DNA of 64,000 bases, taken from Shumkonia mesophila (GTDB lineage: Bacteria; Pseudomonadota; Alphaproteobacteria; Rhodospirillales; Shumkoniaceae). Positions 53,707 to 60,448 of the stretch are shown piece after piece. Positions within the stretch are counted from its first letter, which is position 1; every line of letters starts with the position of its first letter. The notes under the pieces are model-generated. The model had not been told where the DNA came from, ran no database searches, and saw nothing but the letters and a program-made list of their open reading frames with translations. Position numbers and translations under genes: made by a program. The DNA lies in the NCBI RefSeq assembly GCF_026163695.1, contig NZ_JAOTID010000013.1, positions 62,001-126,000 of the forward strand, written 5' to 3'.

Positions 53707-53760
53707 TGGGATACCATGGGATATCATGGGCGTCAATGGGATACTATTGAAATACTTGGG
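53707..53760 (+). promoter_or_regulatory. MraZ box array (TGGG repeats)
   Basis: TGGG occurs at 53707, 53717, 53727 and 53737, exactly 10 bp apart, and again at 53757. The units read TGGGA, TGGGA, TGGGC, TGGGA and TGGGT with 5-base spacers, as described for MraZ operators (TGGGN-N5 repeats). They cover the mraZ promoter, so autorepression is expected. Confidence 0.85.
53708..53736 (-). promoter_or_regulatory. Candidate promoter of the dcw cluster (mraZ)
   Basis: On the minus strand, TTGACG (53731-53736) and TATCCC (53708-53713) with a 17-base spacer. The transcript would start near 53701 with a leader of about 90 bases. The promoter lies inside the MraZ box array. The -10 is a moderate match. 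Confidence 0.55.
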
Positions 53761-53775
53761 TTAACAAAGTGTTAC
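53761..53775 (+). promoter_or_regulatory. Near-consensus CtrA site upstream of mraZ
   Basis: TTAA, seven bases, then TTAC (consensus TTAA-N7-TTAA), about 25 bp upstream of the mraZ -35. One mismatch. CtrA control of division genes is known in Caulobacter; use here is inferred. Confidence 0.4.
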
Positions 53776-53943
53776 TGGCCGCGGAAACCAAGGGCCCGCA
53801 AAACGGGCCACAGTGATCGCCAAAGGTTCGAGGGTGTTGCGCCCTTCTATTCAGCAACAACAATGCGGCGATATTATGTTCCCACTATGTTCTCTTGTGG
53901 CAGGCAAGGATCTTGGCGAGGACGGCAGCGGCCCGCGGACCCC
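53776..53943. other. Rest of the mraZ upstream region, with a LexA-like box
   Basis: No gene is apparent here. It holds a small hairpin, GGCCCG (53793-53798) with CGGGCC (53804-53809), and a direct repeat GTTC-N7-GTTC at 53878-53892, the form of the alphaproteobacterial LexA operator. Surrounding DNA is unusually AT-rich for this genome. Confidence 0.4.
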
Positions 53944-54375
53944 TCAGCCGCGCGTCTTCAGCATGTAGCGGGCCGGCTCGGGAAGCGGCCCGAAGCCCAG
54001 CGGCCGGTAAACCCCGTGGGCGTCGCGGGTGGCCAGGACCCAGCGGTCGACGTCGGCGATCGGCGGATAGCCGACGATGGTCTCGGCCAACCAGCGGCCG
54101 AGGCCGCGACCGCGCAGTTCGGGCGCCACGAAGACATCGCTGAGCCAGGCGAAGCGGGCGTAATCGGTGACCACGCGGCCGAAACCGGCCTGCTTGCCGT
54201 CGGGCCCGTAGAGCCCGAACACCAGCGCGCGATCGAGCGAGCGCAGGAAACGATCCTCGGTCAGCTTTTCCCCCCAGTACGTGGTCCGGATGAATTGCCA
54301 GGTCGAGGCGCGGTCGATGCGGGCCTGATCGGTACTGATGACGAAGCCGTCGCGGCGCCATTCATCGAAGCTCAT
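53944..54375 (-). CDS. GNAT family N-acetyltransferase
   Basis: A 143-residue acetyl-CoA-dependent acyltransferase. The CoA-binding motif A is visible as LSDVFVAPELRGRGLGRWLAE, with an upstream beta strand pair (ALVFGLYGPDGKQAGFGRVV). The C-terminus has DAHGVYRPLGFGPL, typical of small GNAT proteins. Substrate unknown. It stands alone, 330 bp upstream of mraZ on the same strand; a perfect TTAA-N7-TTAA lies 166 bp upstream. Confidence 0.88.
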   Translation of the reverse strand: MSFDEWRRDGFVISTDQARIDRASTWQFIRTTYWGEKLTEDRFLRSLDRALVFGLYGPDGKQAGFGRVVTDYARFAWLSDVFVAPELRGRGLGRWLAETIVGYPPIADVDRWVLATRDAHGVYRPLGFGPLPEPARYMLKTRG

Positions 54376-54449
54376 GGACTCCCCCTCCCCCGCCGGCCTG
54401 GAGCGACCGGATGACCAGAGCGCAATGCGATCAAACGGATTCCTCTTTT

Positions 54450-54477
54450 CGTCACCCCCGCGTTCGCGGGAATGACG
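54450..54477. repeat. REP-like palindrome
   Basis: CGTCAcCCCCGCG and CGCGGGaaTGACG form an imperfect palindrome with a 2-base centre. It is like the dispersed GTCATTCCCGCG-type repeats common between genes of proteobacteria. It lies upstream of the GNAT gene. Confidence 0.6.
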
Positions 54478-54540
54478 ATGAAGGAAAGCGCGATTCCCTG
54501 CAGTCGCATACCGCTCTGCGGACCATGAATCGGCAAATGT

Positions 54541-54555
54541 TAAGCAAAGATTAAG
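54541..54555 (+). promoter_or_regulatory. Perfect CtrA-type box
   Basis: TTAA-GCAAAGA-TTAA matches the CtrA consensus TTAA-N7-TTAA exactly. It lies between the GNAT gene start and the 3' end of a methyltransferase gene, so the GNAT gene is the likely target. Confidence 0.45.
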
Positions 54556-54603
54556 ATGCCGCGAACGGCCGGAAAATGCGTCGTCATTACGCGTTCTCTG
54601 TGT

Positions 54604-55458
54604 TCAAACGCGAATCCGATCCGCCCTTTCGGCAATCACGGCGAATTCAGGGGCCTCCGCGTCATAGGCGTCACCGGCAACGTTGCCGAGGATTTCGGTC
54701 AATCGCAGGCCATGTTCGGCGAACAGGTCGCCGAGCCCCCGGGGATCGTAGCACTGGATCCAGTTGTAGCTCTCGCGGGTGCGGTTGCGCTCGACGATCG
54801 TATACTTGTGCAGGAAGAGCCGCTCGACCCCGTACTTGAACACGTTGCGGATGGCGAAATAGGGATCGGCCGACCAGAACCCGCCATTGGGCGCCGTCTC
54901 GACCGTCGTCGCCTCGGCGACACCGGCAAGGCCGGCCAGGGATTGAACGTCGAGCAGTACGCTCCCGCCCTCCGCCAGCATGGCCCGCATCCTGTCGAGA
55001 AGAACGCCGCGCTGGTCCGGGCTGAGCACGCAGAAGTCGCAAAAGATCAGGGTGATCAGGTCGAACGGCGCGTCCGGCGTCGCCTCCAGGTAGTTGCCCA
55101 GCACGTAGTCGATGGTCAAGCCGTCCCGGACGGCGGCTTCGCGGGCATAGGCAATGGAGTTCTGCGACAGATCGACACCGGTCACCGCTGCCCCGGCCCG
55201 GGCGAAGCGCGAGGTGTACAGCCCGGGGCCGCAGCCGAGATCGCACACCGCCCGGCCCGGCCCCAGGCAGAAGCGCGACGCAATCCAGGCCGCGGAACGT
55301 TCGATGAAACCGGCGGGCCGCGAGGCGAGCTCGGCGTCGGGATCGAGATGCAGTTCGAGCATCCGACGCGACACGTGCGGGTCGTTCCAAAGCTCGGGGG
55401 TGGTGTAGTGGGCGAAGGGTTGCGGACGGGCGGTGACCCGCATCAGCGTCTCGAACAT
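54604..55458 (-). CDS. Class I SAM-dependent methyltransferase
   Basis: A 284-residue Rossmann-fold methyltransferase. Motif I is VCDLGCGPGLYTSRFA, motif II is VTGVDLSQNSIAYA, and motif IV region is FDLITLIFCDFCVLSP. The N-terminal 60 residues (FAHYTTPELWNDPHVSRRMLELHLDPD) are a lid seen in UbiE/small-molecule-like enzymes. Substrate is not determinable. It is followed by the GNAT gene (228-bp gap) and preceded by rnpB. Confidence 0.85.
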   Translation of the reverse strand: MFETLMRVTARPQPFAHYTTPELWNDPHVSRRMLELHLDPDAELASRPAGFIERSAAWIASRFCLGPGRAVCDLGCGPGLYTSRFARAGAAVTGVDLSQNSIAYAREAAVRDGLTIDYVLGNYLEATPDAPFDLITLIFCDFCVLSPDQRGVLLDRMRAMLAEGGSVLLDVQSLAGLAGVAEATTVETAPNGGFWSADPYFAIRNVFKYGVERLFLHKYTIVERNRTRESYNWIQCYDPRGLGDLFAEHGLRLTEILGNVAGDAYDAEAPEFAVIAERADRIRV

Positions 55459-55502
55459 TTAGGCCTCTCAAGATAACCGCTGACGTCCGCAGCCTGTGGT
55501 AA

Positions 55503-55913
<411 letters not shown>

Positions 55914-55940
55914 TTTAGGGTAATGCATGCCCGCGAAAGG

Positions 55941-56324
55941 TCAAGCGGCGGTGACGGCGGGCGCCGCCGATTCCTCCGCCGCCCCCCACTGGCCGCGCCG
56001 GGCCGCGGCCTGGCCCAACAGGCGGCGGAACACCTCGATCGGCACCCACACCATGCGTTCGGTGTCGATGGCCGCCGAAGCCGGCTCGCCGGCCATGCCC
56101 AACAGCCGGACGTATTCGAGCCCGGTCATCTGCTGGCGCTCGCGGTCGCGCAGACCCAGCGCGAAGACGATGAAACCCAGGAGCGGGCGCCGGGTCAACC
56201 CGTCGAAACGCTCCAGCGCCGTCGTCAGTTCGGCGAACAGACGGGCGTCGGGCGCGCCCCGCACCGCCTGATTGCGCCGCACCGCCGGATCGTCCGGACT
56301 GATCGAGCAGGAACATCCCGCCAT
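55941..56324 (-). CDS. Conserved-looking hypothetical protein paired with the amidase
   Basis: A 127-residue soluble protein beginning MAGCSCSISPDDPAVRRNQ. It is alpha-helical and Arg/Ala-rich, with a hydrophobic middle LTRRPLLGFIVFALGLRDRE and a later FRRLLGQAAARRG; the Cys residues are only at the N-terminus. I do not recognise the family. It starts 4 bp after the amidase stop on the same strand, so the two are probably cotranscribed. The codon use looks native. Confidence 0.7.
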   Translation of the reverse strand: MAGCSCSISPDDPAVRRNQAVRGAPDARLFAELTTALERFDGLTRRPLLGFIVFALGLRDRERQQMTGLEYVRLLGMAGEPASAAIDTERMVWVPIEVFRRLLGQAAARRGQWGAAEESAAPAVTAA

Positions 56325-56328
56325 GGCG

Positions 56329-57015
56329 TCATCCCTTGTCGTCGGGGTCTCCGGCCAGCATTCGCAGCCGGCCGAGGGTTTCGCCATCCAGGATACCGTC
56401 GATAAGGGCCGGGCGGAAGTGGCGCTGGAAGGCCATCACCGTCTTTTGCAGGTCCACCGTCTCATAGCCGACGGCGGCAAGCAGGCCGGCCGCATCGCCC
56501 TCCCCCCGCCCGGCCGCCGTACCCACCGGCCAACGGCCGAGGCCGGCCGCCGCCAGGCGCGGCCAGTCGAACAACTCTCCCGGATCGGACTTGCGCCGGG
56601 GCGCCACGTCGGAATGGCCGACCACGTTGGCGGGCGGGATGGGATGGCGGGCGACGATGTCGCGGCAAAGCGCGATCAAGGCCGCCATCTGCGCCTCGGG
56701 AAACGGGCGGTAGCCGAACTCGTGGCCGGGATTGACCAGTTCGATGCCGACGGAACGGCCGTTGACGTCGGTCTCGCCCCGCCAGAAGGCTTCGCCGGCG
56801 TGCCAGGCGCGCATCGCCTCGTCGATCAGCGCGTGCACCGCGCCGTCCTCGTCGATCACGTAGTGGGCGCCGACCTGGGCGGCCGGATCGCACAACCGGG
56901 CCAGCGCCGCCTCGGCCGTCGGCATACCGGTGTAGTGGATGACCAGCATGTCGATGGGCGTGTCGGCCGGGCGGGGCCCGAAGTTGGGGGAGCGGTAGAG
57001 GCTCATGGCCGGCAT
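56329..57015 (-). CDS. N-acetylmuramoyl-L-alanine amidase, AmpD-like, with PG-binding domain
   Basis: A 228-residue Amidase_2 enzyme. Zinc ligands: His27 in MLVIHYTG and the His and Asp of VGHSDVAPRRKSDPGELFDW; Glu in SVGIELVNPGHEFGYRPF is also conserved. A C-terminal peptidoglycan-binding helix bundle follows (DLQKTVMAFQRHFRPALIDG). No signal peptide is seen, so it should act on cytoplasmic anhydro-muropeptides in recycling, although the binding domain suggests access to wall fragments. An ATG three codons downstream is an alternative start. Confidence 0.93.
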   Translation of the reverse strand: MPAMSLYRSPNFGPRPADTPIDMLVIHYTGMPTAEAALARLCDPAAQVGAHYVIDEDGAVHALIDEAMRAWHAGEAFWRGETDVNGRSVGIELVNPGHEFGYRPFPEAQMAALIALCRDIVARHPIPPANVVGHSDVAPRRKSDPGELFDWPRLAAAGLGRWPVGTAAGRGEGDAAGLLAAVGYETVDLQKTVMAFQRHFRPALIDGILDGETLGRLRMLAGDPDDKG

Positions 57016-57105
57016 TGTGGCGCCGGGAACGATAAAACGGAAGGGCGACGACCGTCACCCGACGCCCGCCGCCTTTCCCCGCGCCCCGCGCCGGTCCCGC
57101 GCGGC

Positions 57106-57570
57106 CTACTTGTAGAAGCCGCACCCGAGAAGCATGGTGTCGTCGACCTTCTTCACGAAGCTCGACTTCGGCTCGACCGCCTGGGTCACCGGATTGGCCC
57201 ACTTGTAGTCGACCCAGCCCTCGCCCCTGGTTTTGGCGACCTCGACGAACTCGTCGGCGAACACCTTGCCGTCGGCGTCCTTCATCTGCTGGGTGACGAG
57301 GTTCTGGCCGATCAGGTTCTTGCTGGCCCCGTGCGAGAGAACCTTCCCCTCGAAGTCGAAGACGAAGATGTAGAGGTCGCGATCCACGAAGCCGCCGTCC
57401 TTGCTCTCGAACGCCGCGAAGGCGGCCTTGGGCCCGTCCGTCTTGATCTTGGCCACCGCCTTCTCGACCAGCGCCCTGGCCTCCGCCCCGCTTCCCCGCT
57501 CGGCGGCGTTGCCGGCCAGCGGCGAAAGCAAAAGGAATGCCGCGATGAATGTCCCAACCGCCTTGGTCAT
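57106..57570 (-). CDS. Secreted single-Cache (sCache_2) domain protein
   Basis: A 154-residue protein with a signal peptide (MTKAVGTFIAAFLLLSPLAG, cleaved near NAA-ERG). The remainder is one Cache domain: FVDRDLYIFVFDFEGKVLSHG, LIGQNLVTQQMKDADGK and GWVDYKWANPVTQAVEPKSSF. Such free-standing Cache proteins bind small ligands in the periplasm and may feed a sensor. The start at 57570 is chosen because it begins a signal peptide. It is on the same strand as the amidase (90 bp gap). Confidence 0.85.
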   Translation of the reverse strand: MTKAVGTFIAAFLLLSPLAGNAAERGSGAEARALVEKAVAKIKTDGPKAAFAAFESKDGGFVDRDLYIFVFDFEGKVLSHGASKNLIGQNLVTQQMKDADGKVFADEFVEVAKTRGEGWVDYKWANPVTQAVEPKSSFVKKVDDTMLLGCGFYK

Positions 57571-57640
57571 GATGCCCCCCTTGGCCTGAAATGCGATTGC
57601 GTATTGATCGCACTTTAGACCGAAACGGGAATGGGGAAAA

Positions 57641-57719
57641 GACGTGGATGCCGGGAACAAGTCCGGGCATGGCGATCAGCAATTCCGTCATGGCCGGGCT
57701 TGACCCGGCCACCCACGAC
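57641..57719. repeat. Paired REP-like palindromes (BIME-like)
   Basis: Two imperfect palindromes about 10 bases apart: 57641-57675 (GACGTGGATGCCGGG ... CCGGGCATGGCGAT) and 57685-57719 (CCGTCATGGCCGGG ... CCCGGCCACCCACGAC). They are inverted copies of one unit, like the CGTGGATGGCCGGG repeats that are abundant in alphaproteobacterial genomes. Confidence 0.75.
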
Positions 57720-57766
57720 TTAGTTTCCTGTCTTCGCTGGCGTGGGGGACGCCTCGAAGACAGTCT

Positions 57767-57979
57767 TCAAGGCCGCTTGCGGTAACTGATGGAATCCCCG
57801 CCGCGGTCGAGAAAGCTTCCCAGGTTGACCGGACGGGCGCCGTTCCTGTCCATCCAGATGTCGTCGACGCTGTCGAGTTTTTCGCCCTTCAGGTTATAGA
57901 CGTTGCCGCCCTTCGCCTGCCGACCCGCCTTGGGGGCCGCCGTGGGGGATCGGGCGGTCTTCGGATCGGCGTCGGCCAT
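57767..57979 (-). CDS. Small hypothetical protein
   Basis: A 70-residue protein: a Lys/Pro/Ala-rich, probably disordered N-terminus (MADADPKTARSPTAAPKAGR) followed by a compact segment with GGNVYNLKGEKLDSVDDIW and NGARPVNLGSFLDRGGDSI. I do not recognise it. The acidic DSVDDIW run and the absence of a signal peptide suggest a cytoplasmic protein. It is flanked by REP palindromes on one side and a long inverted repeat on the other. Confidence 0.5.
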   Translation of the reverse strand: MADADPKTARSPTAAPKAGRQAKGGNVYNLKGEKLDSVDDIWMDRNGARPVNLGSFLDRGGDSISYRKRP

Positions 57980-58037
57980 GGTCGGGCTCCGTCCCATAAG
58001 GTCCAGTCGGCGGAAGCATACCCGGTGGAAAAAACGG

Positions 58038-58097
58038 GGCGGCAGGCTCGGAATCTACTCAGGCCGCTCCGTTTGAGTAGAATCCGAGCCTGCCGCC
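58038..58097. repeat. Long near-perfect inverted repeat
   Basis: Arms of 24 bases (58038-58061 and 58074-58097) pair at 23 positions, with one A-A mismatch and a 12-base loop. The outer 15 bases, GGCGGCAGGCTCGGA, pair perfectly. No T-tract follows. It lies upstream of the PRC-barrel gene and could be a mobile palindrome or a leader structure. Confidence 0.8.
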
Positions 58098-58288
58098 GGC
58101 CATCGGCGGCCCCCATAATCAAATCCATCGGCCATGCACCGGCGCTCCGGCGCCTCCCACATCGGTACCGGACGGAACGCGACGTCATGGCGGATCATCG
58201 ACGGACGATGGCGCTTGGGGCGGCGGTCGTTTCAGGCCGGCCGCGCGGGGCGATTCCATTTCCCGGACCACAACAAAGGATACCGACC

Positions 58289-58759
58289 ATGAAAAAGATC
58301 ACGACGTTCGCAACGATCCTCGGCGCCGCGACCCTTGCGGTGACCGGCGCCGCGCTGGCGGCCGAAGCGGTACCCGGCTCCGACGGCGGGGCCAGCACGC
58401 TGCTTTGGACGGCTCCGGCGGTGCCGAGCCAGCCCATCCAATGGATGCCTTCGGGGTCCACCGATCCGCGCGCGCATTCGCTCGCCATGGCGAAACCTTC
58501 GTCATCGCCCTATACGGTATCGCCGCCTTCGGCGATCGGCATGGACGTCGTCACCGCCCAGGGCGATACCATCGGCGAGGTCGACGGCATGGCCGGCAGC
58601 TGGGTCGTCGTCTCGATCGACAGCCAGCTTGGCATCGGCACCCATGACGTCGTGCTGTCGTGGCCGCAGCTTCGGCCCATCGGCACGGGTGACGCCGTGA
58701 AACTGCAAACGACGCTGTCCAAGGACGAATTCCGGACCCTTCCGGAATTCAAGCGGTAG
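58289..58759 (+). CDS. Exported PRC-barrel-like protein
   Basis: A 156-residue protein with a signal peptide (MKKITTFATILGAATLAVTGA, cleaved near ALA-AEA), a Ser/Pro-rich middle, and a C-terminal domain starting IGMDVVTAQGDTIGEVDGM, then SWVVVSIDSQLGIGTHDVVL, which resembles a PRC beta-barrel. PRC proteins of this kind are exported and of uncertain function. AAAGGA precedes the ATG. It is the only plus-strand gene in this part of the window. Confidence 0.78.
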   Translation: MKKITTFATILGAATLAVTGAALAAEAVPGSDGGASTLLWTAPAVPSQPIQWMPSGSTDPRAHSLAMAKPSSSPYTVSPPSAIGMDVVTAQGDTIGEVDGMAGSWVVVSIDSQLGIGTHDVVLSWPQLRPIGTGDAVKLQTTLSKDEFRTLPEFKR

Positions 58760-58848
58760 GGTTCCGACCCTCCTGCGGACGGCATGATCGCCGCGTCGGC
58801 TTCGCGCGGGAAGGTCTACCGCTTTGGCCCTTGCGTGAAGAAAGAAAG

Positions 58849-58883
58849 ACGTGGATGGTCGCGCTTGCCATGGGCATCCACGA
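58849..58883. repeat. Single REP-like palindrome, same family as 57641-57719
   Basis: ACGTGGATG and CATCCACGAC frame an imperfect palindrome between the convergent PRC-barrel and hicB genes. It may also act as a transcription boundary. Confidence 0.5.
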
Positions 58884-58933
58884 CTTCCTTTTCCGCCCGG
58901 CGCGGAAGCGGGATTCACAGGAATAGGCTCGCC

Positions 58934-59317
58934 CTACTTCGCCAGCGCCTTCTCCGCCGCCTCCACCAGAAAGCGGGAGCGGTTGCCGGCACTGGCGGCG
59001 TCGATGCGGCCCAAGAGATGGCGCGGGATCATCACGTTGACCCGTTCCGACTTCAACAGACCGGGATCGAGATCGACGAGGAAAAGGACGGCGTCCTTGC
59101 GGTGAGGGTCATCGGCCAGCCCGTCGAGGGTGGAAGGTGCCGGCACCGGTTCCCCTTCCTCCTGAAGGACGGCGATATGCCCGGCCAATGCTTCCGCCGC
59201 GTTGGCCTTCGCCTCTTCGAGGGTGCGGCCGGCCGTCACGCAGCCCGGTACGTCGGGAAATTCGACGCCGTAGTCGCTTCCCTTCTCCTTGCGCAGATAG
59301 GCGATGTAGGAAACCAT
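58934..59317 (-). CDS. hicB: HicB-type antitoxin
   Basis: A 127-residue antitoxin. The N-terminal HicB fold is clear (GVEFPDVPGCVTAGRTLEEAKANAAEAL), followed by a C-terminal ribbon-helix-helix-like segment with RVNVMIPRHLLGRIDAASAGNR and SRFLVEAAEKAL for DNA binding. It neutralises HicA and should repress the operon at the operator described below. It starts 4 bp after the hicA stop with GAGG as ribosome site, so the order is toxin then antitoxin, normal for hicAB. Confidence 0.93.
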   Translation of the reverse strand: MVSYIAYLRKEKGSDYGVEFPDVPGCVTAGRTLEEAKANAAEALAGHIAVLQEEGEPVPAPSTLDGLADDPHRKDAVLFLVDLDPGLLKSERVNVMIPRHLLGRIDAASAGNRSRFLVEAAEKALAK

Positions 59318-59321
59318 CGGA

Positions 59322-59516
59322 TTACCTCGATAACAGCTTCAGTCCGCTCTGCCGTTCGATGGCCTTGACGGTGCCTGTCGGCAGATCGCGTTTCGGGTGG
59401 GGCACCGTCACCAGAACCCGGCGCGCCGGGTGCCAAAAATGCCAATGGCTGCCGGTCGTGCGTTTATGCTGCCAACCGGCGGCCTCCAGAGTTTTGATGA
59501 TCTGGCGGCTATCCAT
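59322..59516 (-). CDS. hicA: HicA-type mRNA interferase toxin
   Basis: A 64-residue dsRBD-like toxin. The catalytic His is about residue 24 in TGSHWHFWHP, and the fold is completed by VTVPHPKRDLPTGTVKAIERQSGL. It cleaves mRNA and inhibits translation when HicB is lost. The ATG at 59516 is chosen rather than an in-frame one at 59534, because the latter would lie in the promoter. The protein appears intact. Confidence 0.92.
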   Translation of the reverse strand: MDSRQIIKTLEAAGWQHKRTTGSHWHFWHPARRVLVTVPHPKRDLPTGTVKAIERQSGLKLLSR

Positions 59517-59517
59517 G

Positions 59518-59553
59518 TGTGTAATAATACACAACGAATTGGACGGCTGTCAA
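59518..59553 (-). promoter_or_regulatory. hicAB promoter with overlapping palindromic operator
   Basis: On the minus strand, TTGACA (59548-59553), an 18-base spacer and TATTAT (59524-59529). A perfect palindrome TGTGTA-N4-TACACA (59518-59533) covers the -10. The predicted start of transcription, about 59517, is next to the hicA ATG, so the hicA mRNA may be leaderless. Confidence 0.72.
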
Positions 59554-59567
59554 GGAGAAGGCCGCCC

Positions 59568-60341
59568 CTACCTCAACCCCCGCTCCTTGGCGACGCGGTC
59601 GTAGGCGGCGTTGATGGTGGCCATCTTCTGGGTGGCGAGGTCGATGAATTCCTGCGGCATCCCCTTGGCGATCAGGGTGTCGGGGTGGTGCTCGCGGATC
59701 AGCTTGCGGTAGGTGCGCTTGATCTCGTCGTCGGCGGTGTCGCGCTTCAGGCCCAGCACGGCGTAGGGGTCGCCGTCGGCGCCGACGGCGCCGCCCATGT
59801 GGGTGGCGCGGATGCGCTCGAAGGCGCGGCCGTCGAAGCCGAAGATGTCGGCCACCTGGCGCAGGTACTGAAGCTCGGCCTGATTGACGCCGCCGCCGGC
59901 GCGCGCAATGTGAAAGAGGCCGCCCAGCAACTCCTCCAGCATCATGCGGTCGTGGGCGAACAGTTGGGCGATCTGGGTGGCGTAGGGCTCGAAGCCGGTG
60001 GCGTCCCGCTTGGCCTCGTTGAACAGCCGCCCCACCGCCTCGGCCTCTTCGGGGGGAATGTGGAAGACCTCGCGGAAGGCGCGGATCTCGTCGGTCGTCA
60101 CTTGGCCGTCGGCCTTGGCCATCTTGGCGCCCAGCACGATGACGGCCAGCGTGAAGGCGGCCTGGCGATCGGGGATGCCGAAGGCACCGAACGGGCCGCC
60201 GCCCCCCGCGAGCCGCGCCCGGCCGGCCTGGCGGTTCTTGTCGACCATCACGTGGCCGGCGAAGGCTCCCATCAGGGCGCCCAGCGGCCCGCCCAGGGCG
60301 AAACCGGCCACACCGCCCAGAACCTTACCCCAAATGCTCAT
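59568..60341 (-). CDS. djlA: DjlA-like co-chaperone (TerB plus J domain)
   Basis: A 257-residue protein with a glycine-rich hydrophobic N-terminus (LGGVAGFALGGPLGALMGAFAG), a central TerB-like helical domain (about 50-175) and a C-terminal J domain with the HPD tripeptide at about 219-221 (REHHPDTLIAKGM). The J domain stimulates DnaK. The N-terminal hydrophobic segment probably anchors it in the membrane. It is downstream of the DUF3750 gene on the same strand. Confidence 0.9.
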   Translation of the reverse strand: MSIWGKVLGGVAGFALGGPLGALMGAFAGHVMVDKNRQAGRARLAGGGGPFGAFGIPDRQAAFTLAVIVLGAKMAKADGQVTTDEIRAFREVFHIPPEEAEAVGRLFNEAKRDATGFEPYATQIAQLFAHDRMMLEELLGGLFHIARAGGGVNQAELQYLRQVADIFGFDGRAFERIRATHMGGAVGADGDPYAVLGLKRDTADDEIKRTYRKLIREHHPDTLIAKGMPQEFIDLATQKMATINAAYDRVAKERGLR

Positions 60342-60448
60342 GGTCTTCCCTTCGCGTCCCGCCGCGCCGGCGAACCGGCCGGCGGCCCCCAAAATAGCGG
60401 TTGGCCGCGGCGACGCAAGGCGCCGTGTCGGGAAAAGGAGAAAAGCGT

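Noticed and set aside
53793-53809. GGCCCG/CGGGCC hairpin as a terminator for the GNAT gene
   Set aside because: The stem is only 6 bp with no U-tract on the minus strand, so it is not reported as a terminator.
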